From contig JAGWIJ010000005.1 of the NCBI GenBank assembly GCA_028873535.1, positions 1 through 57,387 of the forward strand: a stretch of DNA of 57,387 bases, read 5' to 3'. The first letter of the stretch is position 1. Each line of letters begins with the position of its first letter. The stretch is from Pseudomonadota bacterium (GTDB taxonomy: Bacteria; Pseudomonadota; Gammaproteobacteria; Burkholderiales; Ferrovaceae). The translations under genes were made by a program, and so were the position numbers. Below, piece after piece: positions 26,511-34,973 of this stretch. The notes beneath the pieces were generated by a model that was given only the letters and a program-made list of their open reading frames with translations, had not been told where the DNA came from and did no database searches.

Positions 26511-27270
26511 TCAGCGCCAGATGGCGGTGGTGACCGGTGCGGCGCGAGGCATCGGCGCTGCGATCGCCCAGGCTCTCGCCGCCAAGGGATACGACCTTGC
26601 GCTGATCGATCGCCCGGGCAGCGACGCGCGCGAAGTCCTGGCGCAGGTCCGCGCCCACGGCGGCCGCGGCGCGCTCTTCCCGGCAGACCTGGCCGACGTC
26701 GACGCGCACGTGAAGCTGGTGGAAGGTATCGTGGCCTGGGGCGGACCGGTCTGCTGCCTGGTCAACAACGCAGGCATCGGCTCACCCCGCCGCGGCGACC
26801 TGCTTGAGATCCCGGTCGCTGCCTTCGATGCGGTTCTCGACGTAAACCTGAGAGGAACCTTCTTCCTCACCCAGGTCGTGGCACGCCAAATGGTGGCCGG
26901 CGATCCCCGCCTGCGCCGTGCCATCGTCACGGTGTCGTCGGTGAGTGCCGAGCTGGCATCGATCGAGCGCGGCGAATACTGCATGTCCAAGGCCGGCCTT
27001 GCCATGCTCACGCGCCTGTTCGCGCTGCGCCTCGCGCCTCACGGGATTCCGGTGTTCGAGGTAAGGCCCGGCGTGATCCGGACCCCGATGACCGAAGGTG
27101 TCGCGGAGGCCTACGACCAGCGCATTCGCGATGGCCTGGTGCCGATGTGCCGCTGGGGAAGCCCGGCGGATGTCGCGGACACCGTTGCCATGCTGGCAAG
27201 CAGCAACGTCGCTTTCGCAACCGGGAGTGTCATCCAGGTGGATGGCGCCCTTTCGATACCCAGGCTGTGA
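26503..27270 (+). CDS. short-chain dehydrogenase/reductase (operon)
   Basis: 255-residue SDR with TGAARGIGAAIAQAL at the N-terminus, NNAGIGSPRRG, the catalytic serine in TVSSVSAE and Tyr-xxx-Lys in YCMSKAG. PGVIRTPMT and the VIQVDGAL ending follow the FabG-like 3-oxoacyl/sugar dehydrogenase pattern. It overlaps the first GMC gene by 8 bases. It could oxidise a second hydroxyl or reverse a keto group in the pathway intermediate; substrate unknown. Confidence 0.9.
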   Translation: MPDQRQMAVVTGAARGIGAAIAQALAAKGYDLALIDRPGSDAREVLAQVRAHGGRGALFPADLADVDAHVKLVEGIVAWGGPVCCLVNNAGIGSPRRGDLLEIPVAAFDAVLDVNLRGTFFLTQVVARQMVAGDPRLRRAIVTVSSVSAELASIERGEYCMSKAGLAMLTRLFALRLAPHGIPVFEVRPGVIRTPMTEGVAEAYDQRIRDGLVPMCRWGSPADVADTVAMLASSNVAFATGSVIQVDGALSIPRL

Positions 27271-27272
27271 CC

Positions 27273-28910
27273 ATGGAAATCTACGACTACATCATCACCG
27301 GTGGCGGTTCCGCCGGCTGCGTTCTGGCCAACCGGCTGAGTGCGGATCCCGCGGTACGCGTGCTGCTGGTAGAGGCGGGCGGATCCGACCGCCATCCATT
27401 TTTCCACTGGCCGGCCGGCTTCGCCAAGATGACCAAGGGCATTGCGTCCTGGGGCTGGCAGACGGTGCCCCAGAAGCACCTCGGCGACCGCGTGCTGCGC
27501 TTCACGCAGGCCAAGGTGATTGGCGGCGGCTCGTCGATCAACGCCCAGCTCTATACGCGCGGTGTGCCGGCCGACTACGAGGACTGGGTCACGCGCGCGG
27601 GTGCCAATGGCTGGGGCTATCGCGACGTGCTGCCATACTTCAAGCGCTCAGAAAACAATCAGCGCTTCGCGAATCACTACCACAGCTATGGCGGTCCGCT
27701 CGGCGTCTCGAACCCGATCAGTCCGATGCCGATCTGCGAGGCCTTTTTCCAGGCCGGACAGGAACTCGGGATTCCCTTCAACCCGGATTTCAACGGCCGG
27801 CAGCAGGAAGGGCTGGGCTACTACCAGCTGACCCAGCTGAACGCACGCCGGTCGTCGGCGGCCACCGGCTTCCTGGCACCGGTGCGCTCGCGTCCCAATC
27901 TGACCGTGCGCATGCAGGCCCAGGTGCTGCGCGTGCTGGTGGAGCAGGGAAGGGCGGTTGGCGTCGAACTGGTTGCCGGCACTTCGCGCACGCCGATCAT
28001 CGCGCGCGCCGAGCGTGAAGTCATCGTTTCGTCGGGTGCGATCGGCTCGCCCAGGCTGCTGATGCAATCGGGCATCGGTCCCGCGGACCATCTGCGTGCC
28101 GTCGGCGTGCCGGTGGTGCACGACCTGCCGGGTGTCGGATCCAACCTGCAGGATCACCTCGACCTGTTCGTGATTGCCGAATGTTCCGGCGACCACACCT
28201 ACGACAAGTTCAACCGGCCGCACCACGCCGCCTGGGCTGGCATCGAGTACCTGCTGTTCAGGCGCGGTCCGGTGGCGTCGAGCCTGTTCGAGACCGGCGG
28301 CTTCTGGTACGCGGATGGGGTCCAGCGTGACCGCTCACCCGACATCCAGTTCCACCTGGGGCTGGGATCCGGCATCGAGGCCGGCGTCTCCAGAATGCCC
28401 AACGGCGGCGTGACGCTCAATACGGCCTACCTTCGACCGCGGTCACGTGGAACGGTCCGGCTCGCCAGCGCCGATCCGGCCGCGGCACCGCTGCTGGATC
28501 CGAACTACTGGTCGGAGCCGCACGACCGCATCATGGCCATCAAGGGACTGCGCCTGGCGCGCGAGATCATGCGCCAACCGGCCATGGCGCGCTTCGTGGC
28601 GCGCGAGATCCTGCCCGGTGTGGGAGAGGACAGCGACGAGGCCCTATTCCGTTATGCCTGTGCCAATGCCAAGACCGACCATCATCCGGTCGGCACCTGC
28701 AGGATCGGCGCGGCCGAAGATCCGATGAGCGTGGTCACGCCCGACCTGCGCCTGATTGGCATTGCAGGGCTGCGCGTGGTCGATGCCTCGGTCATGCCCT
28801 TCGTGCCTTCGTGCAATACCAATGCGCCGACCATCATGGTGGCAGAGAAGGGCGCCGATCACATCCTGGGCCGCAGCCTCGAGCGCGCCGAAGCGGCGCA
28901 GGAGCATTGA
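27273..28910 (+). CDS. GMC-family FAD oxidoreductase 2 (choline-dehydrogenase-like)
   Basis: 545-residue GMC enzyme. The FAD motif is YIITGGGSAGCVLANRLS; the first GMC signature lies around VIGGGSSINAQLYTRGVPAD and the second around VIVSSGAIGSPRLLMQSGIG. The C-terminal active-site histidine is in DHHPVGTCRIG, followed by SCNTNAPTIMVAEKGAD. It resembles alcohol/choline dehydrogenases and lacks the cysteine motif of the other GMC gene, so the two probably act at different positions or on different intermediates. It starts 3 bases after the SDR gene and ends 2 bases before the DUF993 gene. Confidence 0.9.
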   Translation: MEIYDYIITGGGSAGCVLANRLSADPAVRVLLVEAGGSDRHPFFHWPAGFAKMTKGIASWGWQTVPQKHLGDRVLRFTQAKVIGGGSSINAQLYTRGVPADYEDWVTRAGANGWGYRDVLPYFKRSENNQRFANHYHSYGGPLGVSNPISPMPICEAFFQAGQELGIPFNPDFNGRQQEGLGYYQLTQLNARRSSAATGFLAPVRSRPNLTVRMQAQVLRVLVEQGRAVGVELVAGTSRTPIIARAEREVIVSSGAIGSPRLLMQSGIGPADHLRAVGVPVVHDLPGVGSNLQDHLDLFVIAECSGDHTYDKFNRPHHAAWAGIEYLLFRRGPVASSLFETGGFWYADGVQRDRSPDIQFHLGLGSGIEAGVSRMPNGGVTLNTAYLRPRSRGTVRLASADPAAAPLLDPNYWSEPHDRIMAIKGLRLAREIMRQPAMARFVAREILPGVGEDSDEALFRYACANAKTDHHPVGTCRIGAAEDPMSVVTPDLRLIGIAGLRVVDASVMPFVPSCNTNAPTIMVAEKGADHILGRSLERAEAAQEH

Positions 28911-28912
28911 AC

Positions 28913-30079
28913 ATGCAGATCCGACTCCCCCAGATCGACGGCGCCTTCCGGGTGGCAAGGCTCAAGGCCACCCCGCTGCGGCCGCTGCACGCGCCGGCTG
29001 CGTTCAACCGTGACGTCTATGCGGCCGCACACGTGGTGATCGATCCACTGCGCTCGGTCGATCCCTGGAGCGCGCCACCGGTCGTCGACTGGGACGCGAC
29101 GCTCGCGTTCCGCAGCCATCTCTATGCGCTGGGCTTCAAGGTCGCCGAGGCGATGGACACCGCGCAGCGCGGCATGGGGGTGGACTGGCCGATCGCGCGC
29201 GAACTCATCGTGCGCAGCGTGCGTCATGCGCGCGCCTGTGGCGGCGATTTGGCCTGTGGCGTCGGCACCGATCAGTTGGCCACGGATGCGGGTGCGACGC
29301 TGGCACAGGTCGAAGCCGCGTATCGCGAGCAACTAGAGGTGGTCGAGGCCGAGGGCGGCCGTGCGATCCTGATGGCCAGCCGCGCCCTGTGCCGGGCTGC
29401 GCGTGGGCCGGATGACTATCTGGCGCTGTATGGACGTCTGCTCGAGAGCGCGTCGCGCCCGGTGATCTTGCATTGGCTGGGCGAGATGTTCGACCCGGCG
29501 CTGCTGGGTTACTGGGGCAGCGCGGATCGCGCGACAGCGCTGGCCACCGTCGCCACGCTGATCCGCAGCCATGTCGACAAGGTGGCCGGCATCAAGGTGT
29601 CGCTGCTCGACACGCGCTGGGAGCTTGCTTTGCGTGCCCAATTGCCCGCAGGCGTGCGGATGTATACCGGTGACGATTTCAACTACGCCGAGCTCATGGC
29701 CGGCGATGAACACGGCCATTCGCATGGCCTGCTTGGCATCTTCGATCCGATCGCACCGGTGGCCGCGCTGGCGCTGCAGGAGCTGGCAGCAGGCAGTGTC
29801 GGGCGTTTCCGCGAAGTGCTGGATCCCACGGTCGCGCTGTCGCGCGAGATCTTCCGCGCGCCGACGCCCTTCTACAAAGCCGGTGTGGTGTTCCTGGCCT
29901 GGCTCAACGGGCACCAGGATCACTTCGCGATGGCGGGCGGCATGCAATCCGCGCGCGGTGTGGTGCACTACGCGCGCGTGTTCGAACTGGCGGACGCCTG
30001 TGGCGTTCTCGCCGATCCGGAACTGGCGCTGCATCGCATGCAGGCCTACCTCAAGGTGAGCTGTGGTGAACCCGCCTGA
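28913..30079 (+). CDS. DUF993 family protein, probable TIM-barrel lyase
   Basis: 388 residues matching the DUF993 family, which is related to dihydrodipicolinate-synthase-type TIM barrels. Visible blocks: AFRSHLYALGFKVAEAMDTAQ, the VGTDQLATDAG region, VILHWLGEMFDPALLGYWGS, KVAGIKVSLLD with a lysine in the place expected of a Schiff-base residue, and MYTGDDFNYAELM. If the lysine is catalytic the enzyme would be a class I aldolase or dehydratase; this is inference. The gene is followed, with a 17-base overlap, by glycerate kinase, so cleavage giving a three-carbon acid or aldehyde is an attractive reading. No member's reaction is known to me. Confidence 0.78.
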   Translation: MQIRLPQIDGAFRVARLKATPLRPLHAPAAFNRDVYAAAHVVIDPLRSVDPWSAPPVVDWDATLAFRSHLYALGFKVAEAMDTAQRGMGVDWPIARELIVRSVRHARACGGDLACGVGTDQLATDAGATLAQVEAAYREQLEVVEAEGGRAILMASRALCRAARGPDDYLALYGRLLESASRPVILHWLGEMFDPALLGYWGSADRATALATVATLIRSHVDKVAGIKVSLLDTRWELALRAQLPAGVRMYTGDDFNYAELMAGDEHGHSHGLLGIFDPIAPVAALALQELAAGSVGRFREVLDPTVALSREIFRAPTPFYKAGVVFLAWLNGHQDHFAMAGGMQSARGVVHYARVFELADACGVLADPELALHRMQAYLKVSCGEPA

Positions 30080-31400
30080 GGCGCCACGCGAAGCCGGTCG
30101 CGTCGCGGTCTGCGCTCCCGTTCCCGGCAGTCCTGCACAGGTCGAAGTTCTGTTCCGTCTCTACGCTGCCGCGCTGGCGGCGGCCGATCCCTTGTGCGTG
30201 TTGCCGCCGCAGCTGCCGCCGCCGCCCCGCGGCCGCACGATCGTCATCGGCGTCGGCAAGGCGGCGGCTGCCATGGCGCTTGCAGTGGAGCGCGCCTGGC
30301 CTGCACCCCTCGCCGGCGTCGTGGTGGTACCGGCCGGCGCGACCCTGCCGCTGCGCACGATCCGCCAGATCGAAGCCAGTCATCCGCTGCCGGATCAGCG
30401 CAGCGTGGCAGGCGCGCAGGCCCTGCTCGAAGCGGTCAGCGGCCTCGGCCCCGATGACATGGTGCTGGCACTGATCTCGGGTGGCGGGTCGGCCCTGTGT
30501 GCATTGCCGGGGGGCGGCACCACGCTGGCGGAAAAGCAGACCATCACGCGCGCACTGCTGCGACGGGGCGCGAACATTCGCGAGCTCAACTGCGTGCGCA
30601 AACATCTGTCCGCGATCAAGGGCGGGCGGCTGGCGGTGCGGGCCTGGCCGGCACGTGTGGTGTCGCTGGTGATCTCCGATGTTCCGGGTGATGACCCCGG
30701 CTACGTGGCGTCCGCGCCGACACTGCCCGATTCCGCCAGCTGTGCGGACGCGCTGGCGGTGCTGCAGCGTTATGGCGTGACGCCGAGCGCCGCGCTTGCC
30801 GATGCGTTGACGACAGGGGTGTGCGAAACCCCGAAGCCGGACGACGCGCGCTTTGCGCACCACGACGTCAAGGTCATCGCGAGTGCCCAGACGGCTCTCG
30901 ATGCCGCTGCGGCCGCAGCGGCCCGCCTGGGGTGGCGCGCGCATGTGCTCGCCAATGCGCTGGAGGGCGAGGCGCGCGATCTGGCGACCAACCATGCCGC
31001 GATCGTCCGTCAGGTGCTGCAGCATGGCCAGCCATTCCGCGTGCCCTGCATCCTGCTGTCTGGCGGCGAAGCCACGGTCACCGTGGCGGGCAATGGCAGA
31101 GGTGGGCGCAATACCGAGTTCGCGCTGGCGTTGGCGCAGTCGCTCGATGGCTGCGCCGGCGTGCATGCCCTGTCAGCCGGGACCGATGGTCTCGACGGCA
31201 GCAGCGCGGCAGCCGGCGCCTGGATCGGACCGCAGACGCTGGCGCTGGGCGCTGCGGCCGGCGTCGACGCCGCCAGCGCGCTGCGCGAAAATGACAGCTT
31301 CAGCTATTTCGAAGCCATCGGCACCACGGTGGTGACGGGACCGACCTTTACCAACGTCAACGACTTCCGGGCGCTGCTCATCGAGCCGTCCGGCACCTGA
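30063..31400 (+). CDS. glycerate 2-kinase (GckA/TtuD, MOFRL family)
   Basis: 445-residue kinase of the type II glycerate kinase family. Landmarks are TIVIGVGKAAAAMALAVE, GPDDMVLALISGGGSALC, AEKQTITRALLRRGANI, ELNCVRKHLSAIKGGRLA, ISDVPGDDP and the C-terminal MOFRL block GGEATVTVAGNGRGGRNTEF, ending in AGTDGLDG and TGPTFTNVNDFRALLI. It phosphorylates D-glycerate, usually to 2-phosphoglycerate, feeding lower glycolysis. GTG 30063 lies within the DUF993 gene's last codons, with AAGG-type purines upstream. It marks a three-carbon acid as one product of the operon's pathway. Confidence 0.92.
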   Translation: MVNPPEAPREAGRVAVCAPVPGSPAQVEVLFRLYAAALAAADPLCVLPPQLPPPPRGRTIVIGVGKAAAAMALAVERAWPAPLAGVVVVPAGATLPLRTIRQIEASHPLPDQRSVAGAQALLEAVSGLGPDDMVLALISGGGSALCALPGGGTTLAEKQTITRALLRRGANIRELNCVRKHLSAIKGGRLAVRAWPARVVSLVISDVPGDDPGYVASAPTLPDSASCADALAVLQRYGVTPSAALADALTTGVCETPKPDDARFAHHDVKVIASAQTALDAAAAAAARLGWRAHVLANALEGEARDLATNHAAIVRQVLQHGQPFRVPCILLSGGEATVTVAGNGRGGRNTEFALALAQSLDGCAGVHALSAGTDGLDGSSAAAGAWIGPQTLALGAAAGVDAASALRENDSFSYFEAIGTTVVTGPTFTNVNDFRALLIEPSGT

Positions 31401-31413
31401 GGAGCTGAGCAAC

Positions 31414-31905
31414 ATGGACTTGGAACATGATATCGACAGGATCGCGCAGCAGGAGCGCGCGATCACGTTCGCGGCTTTCGATGTCGATTCCGCCTGGGAG
31501 CTGGGATCACGGCTGCGCGCGGTGGCCCAGGCGCGCGGGCTGGCCTTGTACATCGAGATCCGTCTCAATCACGAGACCGTGTTCGCCTGTGCCATGCAGC
31601 ACAGCACGCCGGCCAACGTGGACTGGGCGCGCCGCAAGCGCAACACCACCGAGCTGATGCAGCGCAGTTCCTACGGCGTCGGGCGCATGCTGGAGCGCGA
31701 CAACAACACGCTGGAGCGCCAGATGGGCCTGGCCACGCGTGATTTCGCGAGCCATGGGGGCAGCTTTCCGATCCGCGTCCAGGGCTGCGGTGTGGTGGGC
31801 ACGGTCACGGTCTCCGGCGCACCGCAGCGCCAGGACCACGCCCTGGTGGTGGAAGTCCTGGCCGGTTTGTGCGGTGTCGCTTATGCGGAGCTGGCCCTGG
31901 CCTAG
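31414..31905 (+). CDS. UPF0303/HbpS-like protein
   Basis: 163 residues of the UPF0303 group in the HbpS/GlcG-like superfamily. Conserved pieces: WELGSRLRAVAQARG, ALYIEIRLNHETVFACAM, VDWARRKRNTTELMQRSSYG, ASHGGSFPIRVQG, GTVTVSGAPQRQDHALVV. Relatives bind heme or small acids and often lie at the end of glycolate/sugar-acid operons; the biochemical role is unresolved. It is the fourteenth and last gene of the operon, 13 bases after the kinase, with GAGGAG-type purines ahead of ATG 31414. Confidence 0.85.
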   Translation: MDLEHDIDRIAQQERAITFAAFDVDSAWELGSRLRAVAQARGLALYIEIRLNHETVFACAMQHSTPANVDWARRKRNTTELMQRSSYGVGRMLERDNNTLERQMGLATRDFASHGGSFPIRVQGCGVVGTVTVSGAPQRQDHALVVEVLAGLCGVAYAELALA

Positions 31906-32044
31906 CGGTGGCACCTTGGGGCCGACCGTGGTGGCAGAAATTCCGCTGCGCCTGCGCCCGCCGGCATAGTATGCAAGGTGTTCGCGACCACGCGCCCGCC
32001 GGGTGGATGGTGGCCTGCGGTGCGCTTCGAGCGAGGGTTTCACG

Positions 32045-32833
32045 ATGCCGGAACTTCCCATTCCCTGGCCGCTGCTGATACCGATCTTCCTGCTGGCGGG
32101 TCTGCGGGTGGCCAACCAGTACCAGCGCGCCGTGGTGTTCCGGCTGGGCAGGTTGCGCGGCATCAAGGGCCCCGGCCTCTATTGGCTGATCCCGCTGGTC
32201 GAGTGGCAGCGCCTGGTCGACATCCGCACCATCACGCGCTCGGTCGAGAAACAGGAAACCATCACCAAAGACAACGTGCCGGTCAAGATCACGGTGGTGA
32301 TCTGGTACGCCATAGTCGATCCGGTCAAGTCGGTGGTCGACGTGCTCGACGTCGAGGGTTCGGTGATCCAGGTGGCATTGACCTCGCTACGCAATATCAT
32401 CGGCCGCCACACCCTGGATGACGTGCTCAAGGAACAGGAGCGCCTGGGCGTGGCCATGCGCCAGGTCATCGACAGCGCCACCGAGCCCTGGGGTGTCAAG
32501 GTGACCCGGGTCGAGATGCGCAACGTCGAGATCCCGGAGTCGATGCAGCGTGCGATGGCGCAAGAGGCCGAGGCCTTGCGCGAGAAGCGCGCGCGCATCA
32601 TCAAGGCGGAAGCCGAGCTCGAGGCTGCGCAGAAGCTCAAGGAGGCGGCCGGGCTGATCATGGAGAATCCGGCCGGTCTCGAGCTTCGCCGCATGCAGAT
32701 GATCACCGAGGTCGGTGCAGAACAGAACACCACCACCATCATCATGATGCCGAGCGAGTTCGTGTCCATGGCGGGGGCCGTCGCCGGCTGGGCCAAAGGG
32801 GCGACGCCGGTGTTACCGAAGGATGGCGGCTGA
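32045..32833 (+). CDS. SPFH/band 7 protein (slipin)
   Basis: 262-residue membrane-anchored stomatin-like protein. A single N-terminal span (PWPLLIPIFLLAGLRVA) precedes the SPFH domain: YQRAVVFRLGRLRGIKGPGL, ETITKDNVPVKITVVIWY, RNIIGRHTLDDVL. A charged helix follows (AMAQEAEALREKRARIIKAE) for oligomerisation. Slipins organise membrane microdomains; often partnered by a NfeD protease, which is absent here. ATG 32045 begins at the membrane anchor; the longer frame from 32003 is unsupported. It lies outside the sugar operon, 139 bases further on. The following 274 bases hold no gene. Confidence 0.9.
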   Translation: MPELPIPWPLLIPIFLLAGLRVANQYQRAVVFRLGRLRGIKGPGLYWLIPLVEWQRLVDIRTITRSVEKQETITKDNVPVKITVVIWYAIVDPVKSVVDVLDVEGSVIQVALTSLRNIIGRHTLDDVLKEQERLGVAMRQVIDSATEPWGVKVTRVEMRNVEIPESMQRAMAQEAEALREKRARIIKAEAELEAAQKLKEAAGLIMENPAGLELRRMQMITEVGAEQNTTTIIMMPSEFVSMAGAVAGWAKGATPVLPKDGG

Positions 32834-33107
32834 CTTGCGCGACAGGCCCGCACGGCATTCGGCATGCCGGGTGGGCGGGACGGATCATGATCGGCATGTG
32901 GATTTGCCCAGGAGCGCCTGCAGTTGGAACCCACGCGCGCCCTGCAGGCCATGGGGAAATTGCGCTTTTCCAGCGATGCCCGGAGCAGCGGATGCACGCC
33001 GGACCGGTTCGTGTCGGGCGCGCTGACGCCTGCTGGCCAGAAACCGGCGCGAGCGAACGGGAACAAGTAGTAGACTCATTTCCCCGATTCGATCGGTTCA
33101 CGAGCCT

Positions 33108-34061
33108 ATGAAAGTCTTGATCGTCGATGATTCGGCGGCAATGGTTGCGCTGCTTGCTTCGCGACTTGAGGAACTCGGTTACGCAGTCGTGGTGGCTGCC
33201 AACGGGCAGGCGGGGGCAGACCTGTTTGCCACTTGTCGTCCGGATCTGGTTCTGATGGATCTTGAGATGCCTGTGCTCAATGGGTACGGTGCGACGCGCC
33301 TGATCCGGGCGATCGAGGCGCGTCAGCGCTGGGCTTGGACGCCGGTGCTGTTCCTGACAGCCGCGAGTTCCGAAGACAGCCTGGTCACGGCGATCGAGGC
33401 CGGTGCCGATGACTTCATCGCCAAAAGTGCCTCTGAGGAAATCTTGCGCGCGAAAATGCAGGCGATGGCGCGTATTGCTGCCCTGCGCAATGACCTGCGC
33501 GCGGCACACGAACAACTGGAAGGCATCGCCAATCGCGATGGCCTCACCGGAATCGCCAATCGTCGGGCCCTGGACCAGTGGTCCGATGAGGCCTGGGCGC
33601 GCGCTGTCGAGGCAGCATCGTCGTTTTCACTTTTGATGGTCGATCTCGATAATTTCAAGAGATTTAACGATGCATACGGCCACTTGGCGGGGGATGACTG
33701 CCTTCGGGCCATTGCTGAGGCGATTGCCGAGACTGCGAAACAGGCATGTGACCGCGGCGTATGTGATATGGCCATTTCGGCGCGCTATGGCGGCGAGGAG
33801 TTCGCATTGCTGCTAAGCGGTGGCGAGGCAGATGGCTATCGCGATACTGCCGACCACCTGGTGCGGCGCATAAGGCAGTGCGCCATAGCGCATGACCATA
33901 ATCCACCCTGGGGGATTGTCACGGCATCGGTCGGCGGGTGCCGCTTCGAGCGCGCGCAGGGGCACATCAAGGCAATATTTCGCGCGGCTGACGCGTGCCT
34001 TTACCGTGCCAAGGCGGAAGGGCGCAATCGTGTCGTGCACCACACCTCACCAGGCGAGTGA
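33108..34061 (+). CDS. response regulator with GGDEF diguanylate cyclase domain
   Basis: 317 residues. The receiver domain (1-120) has VLIVDDSAAM, phospho-Asp in PDLVLMDLEMP, the Thr of FLTAAS and the Lys of IAKSAS. A helix links it to a GGDEF domain (about 145-312) with DGLTGIANRRALD, MVDLDNFKRFNDAYGHLAGD and an intact active site RYGGEEF; the sequence AISARYGG is preceded by no clear RxxD inhibitory site. It would make cyclic di-GMP when phosphorylated, as WspR-type proteins do. No histidine kinase is adjacent. A second c-di-GMP protein lies 0.9 kb downstream, with a pilin gene between them on the other strand. Confidence 0.92.
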   Translation: MKVLIVDDSAAMVALLASRLEELGYAVVVAANGQAGADLFATCRPDLVLMDLEMPVLNGYGATRLIRAIEARQRWAWTPVLFLTAASSEDSLVTAIEAGADDFIAKSASEEILRAKMQAMARIAALRNDLRAAHEQLEGIANRDGLTGIANRRALDQWSDEAWARAVEAASSFSLLMVDLDNFKRFNDAYGHLAGDDCLRAIAEAIAETAKQACDRGVCDMAISARYGGEEFALLLSGGEADGYRDTADHLVRRIRQCAIAHDHNPPWGIVTASVGGCRFERAQGHIKAIFRAADACLYRAKAEGRNRVVHHTSPGE

Positions 34062-34069
34062 ATGTCTGT

Positions 34070-34648
34070 TCAGTCCGCGGGGGTGGACGCGTTGCCGGCG
34101 CCATCGGTAGGCGCGCCATCCCGCGAATCACCGCCGTTGCCGGAGTTGGCGGCGGGCGCCGTGCCCTGGTCGCCGCCGCTGGCGCTTTCCGGGACGCCAC
34201 ATTCCCAGTCCACGGAATTTTCAGTTCCGATTGCGACCAGCAGCAGTCGGTTGCGGCTGCCTTGCAGGGGCGTGACCGCGGCGGCGTTGAAATTGACAAG
34301 CAGGCAGGACAAGGTGGCAGAGACTTGCTGATACTCAATGCCATTGACGTAGCGGGCACGATCCACTGCCAGCGCTCCCTGAATGCCCATTGCAGCGTTC
34401 AGCGGCATCCGCCCGGTCGTGGTGAAATACTCCGTCACATCGGGCTCATAGCGCATGGCCATATGCAGCCCCTCCGTGATCCTGGCACGAGTGACGTAAT
34501 CCAGATACGTCGGGATGGCCTGGGACGCCAGGATGCTGACAATACCGACTGCAATCATCAGTTCTGGCAGGCCGAATCCCGCTTGCCGGCGGATCGGACC
34601 AAGCCTGCCGCAAAATGGAGCGGGCGATACATGGAATTCCACCAGCAT
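34070..34648 (-). CDS. type IV pilin-like protein with low-complexity tail
   Basis: 192-residue prepilin. After a 24-residue leader (ending PIRRQAG) comes the N-methylation and alpha-helical core FGLPELMIAVGIVSILASQA with the conserved Glu at +5, then IPTYLDYVTRARITEGLHMA as in PilA-type pilins. Two cysteines (SCLLVNF and WECGV) could form the C-terminal disulfide loop. Unusually, about 40 residues rich in Gly, Ser, Asn, Asp and Ala follow the second cysteine. The leader is longer than most type IVa leaders and no in-frame start is nearer. It stands alone between c-di-GMP genes; being a major or minor pilin is undecided. Confidence 0.82.
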   Translation of the reverse strand: MLVEFHVSPAPFCGRLGPIRRQAGFGLPELMIAVGIVSILASQAIPTYLDYVTRARITEGLHMAMRYEPDVTEYFTTTGRMPLNAAMGIQGALAVDRARYVNGIEYQQVSATLSCLLVNFNAAAVTPLQGSRNRLLLVAIGTENSVDWECGVPESASGGDQGTAPAANSGNGGDSRDGAPTDGAGNASTPAD

Positions 34649-34973
34649 GGCTCGACCATTGTGCAGGAACGATGTGGGTGGTCTACGACGTCATCGAAGC
34701 TGGCCTTTAGCGGGGCTTGGTGAGCCTTGCTGAATCCTGAACGATGTTCGGGTTGGTGATTTCGTTTACCTTTAATGTCGTAAAAAGTTCTTGAAATTCA
34801 AGGTGCAGCGACATCTTGCCGTTAGTTTGACCAAGCCTGGATGTCGATGCGAAAGGTTCGATTCCCTAGGGGGCCTGCACCGCCGCCCATCCGGCGTTCC
34901 GGCGCATCAACTCACTGTGTGGCGTGTTCCGGCTTACTTATCCCATTTGGCGCATCATTCGCGAGGGCATGCC
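34649..34973. other. intergenic region between pilin and EAL-CBS-GGDEF genes
   Basis: 325 bases between divergent genes, visibly richer in A/T than the surroundings (for example around 34755-34800). It must hold the promoters of both neighbours, but I see no convincing -35/-10 pair, sigma-54 site or palindrome. GGTTCGATTCC at 34855-34865 resembles a tRNA T-loop, but no tRNA can be built around it. Confidence 0.5.

Noticed and set aside
32834-33107. Imperfect GC-rich inverted repeat after the slipin gene as a terminator
   Set aside because: The arms carry several mismatches and no T-run follows.
34855-34865. tRNA T-loop-like GGTTCGATTCC, possible tRNA or attachment-site remnant
   Set aside because: The flanking bases do not form a T-stem, no anticodon or D arm is present, and no integrase is nearby.
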